Shown here in pieces: positions 44,701 through 54,326 of a stretch of DNA of 64,000 nt; the first letter of the stretch is position 1; every line of letters starts with the position of its first letter. Source of the stretch: Serripes groenlandicus (Eukaryota > Mollusca > Bivalvia > Cardiida > Cardiidae); NCBI GenBank assembly GCA_031761405.1, contig JASEVX010000331.1:1-64000 (forward strand). Direction: 5' to 3'. A program made the translations under genes and the position numbers. The notes under the pieces were generated by a model that had not been told where the DNA came from, did no database searches, and saw only the letters and a list, made by a program, of their open reading frames with translations.

Positions 44701-47700
44701 TTTAGGAGGTCAAATCAAAGATCACCCTTATCCCGCACTAAATTTTACTTTCAATTTCAGAAAATACAACATGTTCTGAAAATGGCTTTTAATGTGTCAA
44801 CTTAGCAAAAAGTAGACAATATTTTGATTATAAATCAGTCACAGGTTATTCAACTTAATAAACAACATCTTCAACTTACAACAAATTCATAAGTGTCCAA
44901 TTGGAGACAACTTCAATCTCATATATTCTAAAATTGTCTGTCCAGCAAGTCAATCCGATTTACTTCCCTTTGATCAATAAGATAACCACAGAAACCCATT
45001 GTGTAGTTATATCCGTCATTTAGTTATTCGATACCGAAACATGTGTAGGGTTCAGAACGTCAATCTATTACAGTGAACTCGACAGTTCCGAAAATCAAAT
45101 TAACGAATCTTGTCTCTTTGCAAGGAAAGTTGAGATAAACAAAACTAAATAAAATGTTCAACAAAAACTACCCTCCCCACCATGATATAATTCAACAATT
45201 ATATGCATTTGTTAATGTTTCTTTAGTGTCTGCAAGCTGTAAATTTGACAATTTCGGGACGAACTTGCCATTTCCGGGTCACGTGAAAAGTGTTTATTTC
45301 CGTTATCAGGGGTAATCTCAAACAATGTTATATTCAACAAAACAGCTGGTTTTTAATAACAATATATTTATTTCACATTTTTATCAAAATAATATGCAAA
45401 AGAACGAACTAAAATAAATCACTTTCAATTACCTATTGCGTAAAAAAACAGAACAGTGATGGGGTTAACTTTACTGTACACACTTTCATGCACGAAAACC
45501 GTTGCATTTCACCCAACTAATAAGTCATATTTGATAACAAATGTATATTTTAATAACACATTATCACCATAAGCATTTAATAAATTATTCTTAAAAAGTT
45601 ACCAAAATAATTTTACTAATAAATTGACAAGCATACTGCGAAGATGGTTCTCTCTTGTTAAATTCACTTGAATATTTCTTCTCCTCGTGTAAAAGTACGG
45701 GAAACGGAAATTGTAATGGCTATGTGAAGTGCTCTCTGGTTGGTCGACGAAACAAAAATCGGGACGATCATTCGATGTAGCAACTGATGGGCTACAAAAC
45801 GCACACCGAGTTGTTTCTAAATTCGAAAAACTGTGGGAGGAGATAGTTTTCGCAGGAAAAGCGGTTTTCGACTGTTTCCATAGCAACGGTGGTTTCTATG
45901 GCGACCATACTACGGATTTTTAGCCAATCAGCGATCAGGTAATAGGAAACAATTTCTTTTTGTGTCGATATATTTAGTTTTGACGTGTCTGTGTTTTCCG
46001 CGGAAATGGTACCGCTTACGGCAACTCAAATGGGCAACTGATGGGCTACACAACGCACACCGAGTGGTTTCTAAATTCGAAAAACTGTGGGAGGAGATAG
46101 TTTTTCGCCCGTTTCCATAGCAACGGTGGTTTCTATATCGCCAATACTACAAAAGGAACAACTAGGACCTAAACCCTTCATCCCTTCCAAGTTTGGTCGA
46201 AATCCGTTGAATAGTTTTGGCGCTACGCTATCTCCTCCCACAGTTTTTCGAATTTAGAAACCACTCGGTGTGCGTTGTGTAGCCCATCAGTTGCTACATC
46301 GAATGATCGTCCCGATGTTTGATCCGTCTCTTCCTTTTCTTAATATTTGAGTTGCCGTAAGGGGTACCATTTCCGCGGAAAACACAGACACGTCAAAACT
46401 AAATATATCGACACAAAAAGAAATGGTTTCCTATTACCTGATCGCTGATTGACTAAAAATCCGGACACGACCAAATATCGACCAACCAGAGAGCACTTCA
46501 CATAGCCATTACAACTTCCGTTTCCCGTACTTTTACACGAGGAGAAGAAATATTCAAGTGAATTTGACGCTGTTCTCACGACAATTCGATAGCTTGTTTC
46601 ATTATTCGTGCGGTGTCGTGAGAGTAGAGACAAGAGAGAACCATCGTCGCAGTATGCTTGTAGAGTTCACTGTAGATACAAAATTATATTCGATATCAAT
46701 TTACATTATATTCCAGGCAAAGTTCTCAGCAAAGATGTCTATTTTTGTCAGTAGTCGGTAAGTTGCACTAATATATATAATATATGTGGCCTCTACTGAT
46801 TGGAAACGAAAAACGAATTGATCAAAAAAGTGACAACGGCAACATTTAGATGTTATTCTGACGCCTTTTCGATGCTCAAGCATTGCTGCATAATGTTGCA
46901 AAAAGGGATGGAAGTGGAAAGGAGATAAACTGTCTTGAGACGAAAGCTACTTGATTCGCTGGTTCCAAATTATTCCGAATCGGATACCAGTTTGTATGAT
47001 AACAAAGCGGATACTTCGTCAATGTGTAATTGAAAGCTATTTAAAGAAATATCGATATAACTCTAATCAGTGACTGATACAAATGCAATACAGTGACTGA
47101 TCACGTTAAGCGTTCATGCACGACGTACTTATTTACTATAGTACCCCTGGTACCAGACTAGTCGCCATTGTTGGTTCATGCAAGACGTTCTAATTTACTA
47201 TAGTACCCCTGGTACCAGACTAGTCGCCATTGTTGGTTCATGCAAGACGTTCTAATTTACTATAGTACCCCTGGTACCAGACTAGTCGCCATTGTTGGTT
47301 CATGCAAGACGTACTTATTAACTATAGTACCCCTGGTACCAGACTAGTCGCCATTGTTGGTTCATGTAAGACGTACTTATTTACTATAGTACCACTGGTA
47401 CTAGACTAGTCGCCATTGTTGGTTCATGCAAGACGTACTTATTTACTATAGTACCCCTGGTACCAGACTAGTCGCCATTGTTGGTTCATGCAAGACGTAC
47501 TTATTTACTATAGTATCCCTGGTACTAGACTAGTCGCCATTGTTGGTTCATGTAAGACGTACTAATTTACTATAGTACCCCTGGTACCAGATTAGTCGCC
47601 ATTGTTGGTTCATGCAAGACGTACTTATTTACTATAGTACCCCTGGTACCAGACTAGTCGCCATTGTTGGTAAATGCAAGACGTACTTATTTACTATAGT

Positions 47701-50700
47701 ACCCCTGGTACCAGATAAGTCGCCATTGTTGGTAAATGCAATACGTACTTATTTACTATAGTACCCCTGGTACCAGACTAGTCGCCATTGTTGGTTCATG
47801 CAAGACGTACTTATTTACTATAGTACCCCTGGTACCAGACTAGTCGCAACTGTTGGATCATGCAAGACGTTCTTATTTATTATAGTACCCCTGGTACCAG
47901 ACTAGTCGCCATTGTTGGTTCATGCAAGACGTTCTTATTTATTATAGTACCCCTGGTACCAGATTAGTCGCCATTGTTGGTAAATGCAAGACGTACTTAT
48001 TTACTATAGTACCCCTGGTACCAGACTAGTCGCCATTGTTGGTTCATGTAAGACGTACTTATTTACTATAGTACCCCTGGTACCTGACTAGTCGCCATTG
48101 TTGGTTCATGCAAGACGTACTTATTTACTATAGTACCCATGGTACTAGACTAGTCGCCATTGTTGGTTCATGTAAGACGTACTAATTTACTATAGTACCC
48201 CTGGTACCAGATAAATCGCCATTGTTGGTTCATGCAAGACGTACTTATTTACTATAGTACCCCTGGTACCAGACTAGTCGCGATTGTTGGTTCATGTAAG
48301 ACGTACTAATTTACTATAGTACCCCTGGTACCAGATTAGTCGCCATTGTTGGTTCATGAAAGACGTACTTATTTACTATAGTACCCCTGGTACCAGACTA
48401 GTCGCCATTGTTGGTTCATGTAAGACGTACTTATTTACTATAGTACCCCTGGTACCAGATAAGTCGCCATTGTTGGTTCATGCAAGACGTACTTATTTAC
48501 TATAGTACCCCTGGTACCAGACTAGTCGCCACTGTTAGTTCATGCCTGCCGTTCTTATTTATTATAGTACCTCTGGTACCAGATTAGTCGCCATTGTTGG
48601 TTCATGCAATACGTACTTATTTATTGTAGTACCCCTGGTAACAGACTAGTCGTAGTTGTTGGTTCATGTAAGACGTACTTATTTACTATATTACCTCTTG
48701 TACCAGGCTAGTCGCAACTGTTGGATCATGTAAGACGTACTTATTTACTATAGTACCCCTGGTAATAGACTAGTCGTAGTTGTTGGTTCATGTAAGACGT
48801 ACTTATTTACTATAGTACCCCTGGTACTAGACTAGTCGCCATTGTTGGTTCATGTAAGACGTACTTATTTACTATAGTACCCCTGGTACCAGACTAGTCG
48901 CCATTGTTGGTTCATGCAAGACGTACTTATTTACTATAGTACCCCTGGTAACAGACTAGTCGTAGTTGTTGGTTCATGTAACACGCACTTATTTACTATA
49001 GTACCTCTGGTACTAGGCTAGTCGCAACTGTTGGATCATGTCAGCCGTTCTTATTTATTATAGTATCCCTGGTACCAGACTAGTCGCCATTGTTGGTTCA
49101 TGCAAGACGTTCTTATTTACTATAGTACCCCTAGTAACAGACTAGTCGTAGTTGTTGGTTCATGCAAGACGTACTTATTTATTATAGTACCTTAAGTACC
49201 AGACTATTCTCCATTGTTGAGTAAAAGACACTTTGCACACCGAAGGGATATTTTGCATTTCAGACGAGTTGTCCTAGAACATTATTCCATTGTCAATGAA
49301 AGGTCAATTAAGGTCAATATAAGGTCAATGTTTAACGCAATATCAAAAAGCCCGCTACGTGATCACACCGCGCAGTACAAACAGCCTAAACTGTTTTGAC
49401 TATAATGATACAGGTATAGACGTATAAAAACGATATTTACCGTCGGTGGCTTGTACATCTCTTGTTATCACGTGAAACATGGGTGTTTATTGGATCTAGC
49501 GTTCGATCTAATGCTTGGTCGTACATTAAATAAAGACATATAAGTTTCTCCAGAACTCGCTAGAACTGATATCTCAAACCATTCACTCCACATCTTCGCA
49601 CCTAACACAGCTAAAGCAGTCGTACCGCGGTAGATCAGTCTTTGACAAGAACCCTAGACTTCTACGTCAGAGGGAAGTAATTCCTTTCCATAGTCGACCA
49701 TTATAGCATTATGGGCTATGGTTCGTTCCCAACAAGTTAAACTACACAGAAATCTGTATAAAAAGAGAGTGCAATACAAGAACTGCCAAAATGGCAAAGA
49801 AGACATACATGTTTACGGACAAATCTTCGTTGTATGGGAGACAACTTCAGTCTTTTATATTCATCTGAAAGTCCCTGGACAAAATTGTCCGCCCGGCAAG
49901 CGGATACGTTTAACTTCCCTTTGACCTTTCCGTCTATGGACGGAATGCCTTTGTGCCTAGCGTCATTCCTGTGCCCCAAGGGGATTAACTATATGCGGGA
50001 ATGAACTTATAAAAGTGTAGGGTAGTGTAATATAGTATTAACCCCATCGGTAGGTAAACTGGTGTGTGTTATACATCTACGTGATCATAAGCATTACAAT
50101 AAACTACATTGTCGAGTAATACATGAAGCTGTATACACAACTTCATCAATTCATCTCTGGGAGAAAAGGACGACACTAATGACGTCAAGAAATAAGGTAT
50201 ATCACGATGTTTGAATGCTCTACAATAGGTTTAAAACTGTTAGAAATTATTCAGGTATGCATAACCATATTGATTAATGTGTATTTCAGATCTCGATGAG
50301 TGTAAAAGCTCCCCGTGTTTAAACAATGGTACGTGCACAGATCGTCTCCTCTACTACGAATGCACATGTCCCCCTCGTTTCTATGGAGTTCATTGTGAAA
50401 CAGGAATATGTCAACCTTTACCAGCAGACGTTACTTTCGTTTTGGACTCCTCTGTTAGCATGACAGCAGATGATTTCAACAAACAGTTGGATTTTGTTTC
50501 CAATTTCGTTGACCACGTCACGGTTGGGCTTGAAGATATTCAAATTGCTCTTATAACGTTCTCATTTAAAGCGAAAGTAGAGTTTTATCTTGATGACTAT
50601 AATGTTACTACGGAGCTCAAAGAAGCCATCTATAGCGTCAAATACAGACCAGGTGCAACCTTTACGGACAAGGGATTGGAGATGGTGAGGGATGTTCTGT

Positions 50701-52587
50701 CGGAAGGTCATGGTGGATACGGTTCGAGACCAAATGGAAAGTACGCGAGAAAGTTCGTATTTGTATTGACGGACGGGATGTCTACTAATAGAACGGCTAC
50801 CAAAAAGATGGCAGCAGAACTCAAGAAAGATGCTTTTATTATTGCGATAGGTAACACGATCTTTTTTTGTTATCGTAGTGCATTAAGTCGAGTGGTTAGC
50901 CAGCAAACTGAGAAACTGAGCTTGCTTCCCGGATAGGATCCCGCTTGCGTCGGCCAAGTTGAGTTACCTATTGACAGGGTACTTTGTCAAGCCTAATACT
51001 CTTTAATCAGCTTAGTGATGACATGGATGAGTATATTGTCGGCGTGATATCACGAAAATTCGACTGTAGACGGCGTAACACTGCAATTAATCAAATCTTC
51101 TAACAATCTCTTATCCGTTTAAATAATCTAGGAGTAACAACTGTACTTCAGATAGACTTCTGTAGAAAATTAATTCGTTCCTTGAAGTAATATGCATAAT
51201 TTGTAAAAGGAGAAATTACTAATGGGCAAATCATGTGTTGGGGGATGAGAGTTAGAACGTTGCTCAGATGTATTACAGTTTGTAATCCGCTAATATTTCC
51301 ACTGTCGTCACGTCGCTTATTTCGGTCAGACAGCCGATATAAGTAGTCCTTTATAACCCTACACTTAAGACAATTATTCTGATAAGACCACAACGTGAGA
51401 GCCATAACTAATGCCCGTCGATTTGGGCATGCGTGAGTTATATCAGAATCAGAAAGAGATTAATATACGAGTCACCAAAAGATCGGGCTATTCGAATAAT
51501 TTATTGATTTGATCATATCACATCATCATGAGTTCTCTCGTTTTCTCGCACCAGTAATCTATACATGTTCTCCAAGGCAACTAACGACTCTCGTACATGA
51601 GCATGTTTTTTTTCAGTTCTATGTCCGAAGATGAATTATGCTTGTCAGAATAACCTTTAACATGTATCGGAAAAAGAAATGGGCGATTTGAGGATCGAAC
51701 TCACAATACTATCCATCCTTGTTACCAACTGAGCTATCGCAGATCGACACAGACTAGTCCACCACCTTCATAAGCGACAAATAAAACTAACAGCAATATT
51801 GTATTTAATTCCAGGTATCGGAAGTCAGGTATCCCACCAAGAGTTACTGGACATTGCATCTCCAAGGAACGTCTATAGTCCGCAGTACGTGTTCTCTGTT
51901 GACAACTTTAACTCTCTTTATAGTATCATTAAACAGCTTGTCCATATCACGTGTGAGGAATGTGTCACCAGTTCGGAATCTGATATCGTATTTCTAATAG
52001 ACGGATCCTCCTACATGAATATTGAAGACTTTCAAACTTCCATTGATGCAATTACATACATGTTAAATGGTGTGGGAAGTTATGGCTCCGAAAAAGGACA
52101 ACGAGTTGCCATTTTGACCTTTGGCTCCAACCTTGATTCTTTGATAAGTTTAAATAACCAATTTACGATCAAGGAGTTAAATGCACAGATACAAGGGTTT
52201 GTACAACATGAGGGTACTTGTGTAGATATGGACTGTGAAATAAACATCACAGATGCCATTATGCAAACATTGCCGGCTTTTGATCCAACATATGGCGGCC
52301 GTGACCAAGCAAGGAAGTTTCTGGTTTTGCTTACAAACGGAATATTTGAATACGATGTAGACGTTTTAAAAGAGACAGTTACTTACTTGAAGACTAACAT
52401 AGCTGTGTCTTTGTTTATCATTGGGGTCGGGAGTCATATAGATATGAGCACTTTACTAGCGCTCTCAACCGATTCTAACCACGTGTATGTGGTACCCTCT
52501 CGCTCAGATTTGACCAAGTTAGATGTTATACAGTCCGAATTCAAGTACAATATATGTGAGGCGGAGGAGGAGGAGGATGAGAAATAA
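35601..52587 (+). CDS. Secreted HFRGG-domain, EGF and two-vWA protein (multi-exon gene)
   Basis: Eight exons plus one probable mini-exon join in phase to about 803-808 residues. Order: signal peptide (residues about 1-20, MHVIISIILLIGKNIEA); an extracellular region of about 335 residues starting SHFRGG; an EGF repeat with six cysteines (about 360-398); vWA domain 1 (about 405-545); vWA domain 2 (about 600-790); an acidic end EEEEDEK. Exon junctions are 35717/37454, 37689/39359, 39537/41570, 41679/43287, 43546/44324, 44488/mini-exon/50290 and 50850/51815. No transmembrane segment is visible, so it is probably secreted. The HFRGG region, with VRCRF-like and YAVAIQIEDF...SSVPLQFLV blocks, matches a protein family I recall as expanded in bivalves. 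Its function is unknown. vWA and EGF domains suggest binding to matrix or other proteins. The stop codon is followed 240 bp later by AATAAA. Confidence 0.8.
35811..35895. repeat. Intronic hairpin
   Basis: TGTTGTGGGTACT and AGTACCCACAACA are inverse around a ~40-bp loop. CCCTATGTTGTGGGT also occurs in the SINE near 54690. Confidence 0.5.
35896..36627. other. Intron 1 sequence
   Basis: No repeat or coding signal could be supported. Confidence 0.5.
36628..36803. mobile_element. Foldback element, family A (partial, intron 1)
   Basis: Contains GTCTGCCCGGGTTAGCCTGC, GCTTAGGCTGATCCGGGTCG and ACTTTACGCAAAGTCCACAA. Confidence 0.7.
36825..36945 (+). repeat. SINE 3' part (intron 1)
   Basis: GTCGTTTGGTAAGGCACGTG, TAATATTGGTTTATGAAC and the tail TGTTGAAAACGGCATTAAAC. 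Confidence 0.6.
37180..37330 (-). repeat. SINE, inverted (intron 1)
   Basis: Starts with the reversed tail TTGTTTGTTTGTATCGTGTT TTACGCCGC, then AAGTAAGTTACTAGCAATAC. Similar to 61795-61960. Confidence 0.65.
37454..37689 (+). CDS. Exon 2
   Basis: Acceptor TTTTTTAG|ATACG. Encodes IRIDFRLNWSHEYGYYCNDS through TIKFG. Donor GG|GTTAGT, phase 2. Four cysteines fit the family pattern (YYC, MSC, DGC, FRC). Confidence 0.85.
37805..38990 (-). pseudogene. Decayed LINE reverse transcriptase 3' part (intron 2)
   Basis: Minus-strand blocks: VVSSFTYVGLHFTSTLSFNK, then, after a frameshift near 38800, MNTFFKVFESKVSPIMLYGC ELWALYN, then MYTCRRFIGSSLKASNSAVC GDLCRYP. These are the thumb and C-terminal parts of a LINE reverse transcriptase. 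The 3' end has GGTCTCCGGCC (about 37826), like the GGCCTCCGGCC at 4067 in the LINE fragment there, so the two may be one family. Confidence 0.7.
39359..39537 (+). CDS. Exon 3
   Basis: Acceptor CGTTTAAG|TTTTACAGG. Joined to exon 2 it reads KFGFTGGAWINLTDNSGSTW and on to GYGCQHIISIP. Using the nearer TTTACAG acceptor instead would bring in a stop, which decides the choice. Donor CCGG|GTAACT, phase 1. Confidence 0.8.
39625..39790. repeat. Foldback element, family P (intron 3)
   Basis: GGCAAAAGGAGAAATTGCCC, ACAATGTATTCAAATCG, ending TATGTGGGAAAGTGTTAC. The left end is missing. Confidence 0.6.
39791..40751. other. Intron 3 sequence
   Basis: A 73-residue frame at 40257-40478 lacks family features and is not used. 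No repeat was recognised. Confidence 0.4.
40759..40866. mobile_element. 108-bp hairpin MITE with 7-bp target duplication
   Basis: The arms CACAGGGACTTTCTCCTCTA ... and ... TAGAGGAGGAAGTCCCTGTG fold over almost their full length through TATATGCATAGAT / ATCTATGCATATA with a ~6-bp loop. CTTGAAT flanks both sides (40752-40758, 40867-40873). Confidence 0.85.
41045..41165 (-). repeat. tRNA-like SINE head and (ACAAT)5 microsatellite
   Basis: On the minus strand GATAACCCGGTCGGTAGCCA and ATCGAATCCCGG resemble A and B boxes. (ACAAT)5 lies at 41141-41165. Confidence 0.45.
41570..41679 (+). CDS. Exon 4
   Basis: Acceptor TTGTTTTAG|TGTATG. Encodes VYDADGDTIRCRFAIKSSHG and ECGGICGAFSAELNS. Donor TCT|GTAAGT (consensus), phase 0. 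Confidence 0.85.
41975..42511 (-). pseudogene. LINE reverse transcriptase C-terminus (intron 4)
   Basis: Minus strand: KRFYNANILPHFDFCCVIWG NCRNNLEDKLMKLQ, frameshift at about 42280, FPDRIIYQKFIQMFITLRDY, RRLRASTTFQLYTTKPNLEI YRNTFIFSGSSV, frameshift at about 42040, QDLKCQYLRWINQS. This is the full C-terminal order of jockey/CR1-like molluscan LINEs. The catalytic part is absent. Confidence 0.8.
42779..42804. repeat. (TA)13 microsatellite
   Basis: 26 bases of perfect TA repeat in intron 4. Confidence 0.95.
42805..43286. other. Intron 4 sequence
   Basis: No feature supported. CCCCCACACATGGAC at about 43208 may be a remnant of a foldback end. Confidence 0.35.
43287..43546 (+). CDS. Exon 5
   Basis: Acceptor CCCGACAG|GAGACG. 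Encodes ETCTLTYLANRNKGYYAVAI QIEDF, then SSVPLQFLVHVLNTPCGSSP. The YAVAIQIEDF...SSVPLQFLVHV block is the family signature. Donor AACAC|GTGCGT, phase 2. Confidence 0.85.
43645..43905 (+). repeat. tRNA-derived SINE (intron 5)
   Basis: TAATAACCGTTAGCCTTTGG, B box GGGTTCGATCCCTGG, tail TGTTCGGCGTAATAAATC followed by ACAAACAAACCAACC. Confidence 0.65.
44130..44215 (-). repeat. tRNA-like sequence (intron 5)
   Basis: The minus strand reads GGCATCTCAGTCGGTTACGA and TCAGTTCGAACCCCATCTCG, good A and B boxes. The acceptor ends do not pair well, so it is probably a SINE head and not a working tRNA. Confidence 0.45.
44324..44488 (+). CDS. Exon 6
   Basis: Acceptor TTATTTTCCAG|TTTCGG. Encodes FGNIQTISPVGLKKISTTTW through HALCLTAKDRLG. 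Donor CTGGG|GTAAAA with exon ending at GG, phase 2. Confidence 0.8.
44637..44835 (+). repeat. Dispersed repeat shared with 60733-60935
   Basis: GTTCATTCTTAGAACTACCA, CTCACATGTTCACC, GGTCAAATCAAAGATCACCC and TATCCCGCACTAAATTTTAC have close counterparts at 60733-60935. Confidence 0.6.
44889..44985 (+). repeat. Dispersed repeat shared with 49838-49925
   Basis: GGAGACAACTTCAATCTCAT, AAATTGTCTGTCCAGCAAGT, TTTACTTCCCTTTGATC, paired with the copy at 49838. Confidence 0.6.
44986..45626. other. Intron 6 sequence
   Basis: No feature supported. Confidence 0.4.
45627..46661. mobile_element. 1.0-kb complex foldback element
   Basis: The ends ACAAGCATACTGCGAAGATG and CATCGTCGCAGTATGCTTGT are inverse. Further inverted pairs follow inward: about 45685-45740 with 46490-46545, 45765-45860 with 46225-46310, and 45970-46030 with 46345-46405 (GTTTTCCGCGGAAATGGTAC). 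A direct repeat (ATGGGCTACA ... GGAGGAGATAG) lies at 45786 and 46038. No transposase. Confidence 0.8.
47110..49205. repeat. 62-bp satellite, about 34 copies (intron 6)
   Basis: Each unit: TTACTATAGTACCCCTGGTA, CCAGACTAGTCGCCATTGTT, GGTTCATGCAAGACGTACTT. It contains the palindromes CTGGTACCAG and ACTAGT. Units differ at few sites. Sub-variants such as GTAGTTGTTGG or GCAACTGTTGGATCATG recur at intervals near the 3' end (48650-49040), suggesting higher-order duplication. Confidence 0.95.
49206..49837. other. Intron 6 sequence
   Basis: No feature supported. Confidence 0.4.
49838..49925 (+). repeat. Dispersed repeat, second copy
   Basis: GGAGACAACTTCAGTCTTTT, AATTGTCCGCCCGGCAAGCG, TTTAACTTCCCTTTGACC. 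See 44889. Confidence 0.6.
50229..50254 (+). CDS. Possible mini-exon linking exons 6 and 7
   Basis: Exon 6 ends in phase 2 and exon 7 starts needing one base, so direct joining gives a stop. A 26-nt segment between CTACAATAG and GTATGC, or an 11-nt version from 50244 (after ACTGTTAG), restores the frame and produces D before LDEC (EGF start). Either is compatible by phase. No other evidence. Confidence 0.3.
50290..50850 (+). CDS. Exon 7: EGF repeat and vWA domain 1
   Basis: Acceptor GTATTTCAG|ATCTCG. The EGF repeat reads DLDECKSSPCLNNGTC and YYECTCPPRFYGVHCE, six cysteines. vWA 1 starts DVTFVLDSSVSM with an intact metal-ion site (DxSxS, T in GATFTDKG, D in VLTDGMS). Donor GCGATAG|GTAACA, phase 1. 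Confidence 0.9.
50870..51100 (+). repeat. SINE-like sequence (intron 7)
   Basis: GTCGAGTGGTTAGCCAGCAA at the head and GTAGACGGCGTAACACTGC at the tail resemble the SINE plan of the other copies. No target duplication was identified. Confidence 0.45.
51660..51748 (-). repeat. tRNA-like sequence (intron 7)
   Basis: The minus strand has ATAGCTCAGTTGGTAACAAG (A box) and GTGAGTTCGATCCTCAAATC (B box) about 65 bases long in all. The acceptor and anticodon stems are poor, so it is called tRNA-derived and not a tRNA gene. Confidence 0.5.
51815..52587 (+). CDS. Exon 8: end of vWA 1, vWA domain 2, stop
   Basis: Acceptor TTAATTCCAG|GTATCG joins as AIGIGSQVSHQELLDIASPR. vWA 2 starts DIVFLIDGSSYMNIEDF. 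The metal-site DxSxS is DGSSY (last Ser to Tyr) and the later Asp is Asn (LLTNGIF), so the site is probably inactive. Ends with an acidic tail and TAA at 52585-52587. Confidence 0.9.
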
Positions 52588-52825
52588 CAGCAATGTGGGA
52601 CGCCTTATTCTCATTCTGGTTAATGACATCATTTCGATATAAATCAACGAGTGGGTAATGGTTCATCGGATAGTTAATGTGTTTAAGAAATACGTCAGTT
52701 ACCTGGTGTTTGACTTTAATTATGTGAAACTTTAATGAAGTACACAATTTGAAATCATTTTGCTATCTTTTGGCTTATCTAAAACCATACAAGTGTTATA
52801 TTGTACACGACGTCTGTGATATGTT

Positions 52826-52831
52826 AATAAA
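52826..52831 (+). terminator. Polyadenylation signal AATAAA
   Basis: Lies 239 bp after the stop codon of the vWA gene. Consistent with the end of its last exon. Confidence 0.65.
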
Positions 52832-54256
52832 CCTCATCCAGTCTGATACATGTTTTGTAAAATGTTTTCCCTATTTGTTGAGCTTAATTACTATTTGAAT
52901 ACTTTGAATGTCGGATACAGTGTCAGTATTAAGCAGAACATGAAAGGGCAAAGAGGAAAATCGATGTCATGTTGCTCATATTTTCAATTATGTCGACGAT
53001 GTATGCTTGGCGAATGAGTGACGTTTGAATGACTTATCAATGCAATTTTACCTATTAAAGTAAGTAAAGTAAAAGCATCGACGCCAGCTAACTCCAAAAT
53101 AGCAGTCTATACAAACATATCTTTTTCGTAAAAGTTAAGAACTTTTATATCAACCGCAAACTGTTAAACTTACAGATTACAAAGGAATGCGGTCACATAC
53201 AAGAAAACATACCTACCTTCATATACATGTACGATGAGTAGGTTTATCGAATTATCGAAATGTTGGCATACACACATGTACTATTGGGCATTTTTCTATA
53301 CAAGAAATGGATTGATCGTGGCGCTTTAGTCATTGTTGCTGAAAGCGATTAAATGATGAACATTCAGACATATTCGAACTATTCAAACTTAATTTTATGC
53401 TCTTGTTTGATATTATGTTTGACATATTGGCAACAACGGAAAATTGTATTTTGGAAACTATGAAAAAGTTACTGTTGCAGACAAAATTTCAGCCAAATCT
53501 GTATTGTTTTAAATCTTCATTAACTCATTCTGTTTCCAATCTATCAAATAGTTCCTACATATATATAACACTTTTTACTCTAGCATGCAACTGATCAAGG
53601 TCTTATACTAACATAGACAAGGATCGTCTGAACATAGAGATAAGTATTTTCTCATTGAGTTAAATATTATGAGATGATGATACATGTCAAGCTTTTGGAC
53701 AAATTCGAACATGTCTTTGGTACTGTCTAGCCGCTGTATGCCTTTAGACAGGTATTGACCATATCCTATTGGAAGTCAAACAGCATATAGCCTTAGGATA
53801 TGTTAAACACCATCTTTCAGCTGAGGCGGCTAACTCTTGTTTGCGATAATGGCCAGTAGAACAGTTACGCAATCATTAAAGTCTTATCTGTGAAAAGTTT
53901 ACATTTGGAGCCAAGTCCTAGAAAAATAAAACATGTCGCCATTTACGACATTTGGAGATTCAGAACAATCTGCCTGGATACCCAGGTTGATCTGGATCTA
54001 CTCTGATCGCCAATTATTTATAGAAGGTTTCGAGATATTCAGACTTTTCGCATTGATTTATATCAGTTTATATTGAGTTGCTTGTAGTGCTACAACAACA
54101 CTTGTTGTATGTACGTAATAGCTGTATTTTCTGATGCCAGGCTCATTTTGGCTTTTCCGTGTCCAGGGAAGGAGCCTCTATCCGTTCTTTTTGGATAGTT
54201 TTGGTGGTCATACCTCATGTACACATACACCGGAATTACTTACACATAAAACAGAT
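52832..54256. other. Intergenic region between the two host genes
   Basis: Should include the promoter of the gene at 54257. No clear TATA box or repeat could be assigned. Confidence 0.45.
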
Positions 54257-54326
54257 ATGACGAGGGACATTATTCTCTGTGTTGCACTTGGATTTGTCAT
54301 TGTAGCGGCAGTTCCGTTAATTAGAG
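54257..54326 (+). CDS. Exon 1: signal peptide
   Basis: ATG at 54257, hydrophobic core ILCVALGFVIVAAV. Donor TTAGAG|GTCAGT, phase 1. Confidence 0.65.

Noticed and set aside
46558..46761. Plus-strand frame as the missing exon between exons 6 and 7
   Set aside because: It overlaps the arm of the foldback element and has no family motif.
47110..49205. CRISPR-like array of regular repeats
   Set aside because: Units are contiguous with no unique spacers, and the DNA is eukaryotic. It is a satellite.
51660..51748. Functional tRNA gene on the minus strand
   Set aside because: Good A and B boxes, but acceptor and anticodon stems do not pair convincingly and the length is short. Better read as tRNA-derived.
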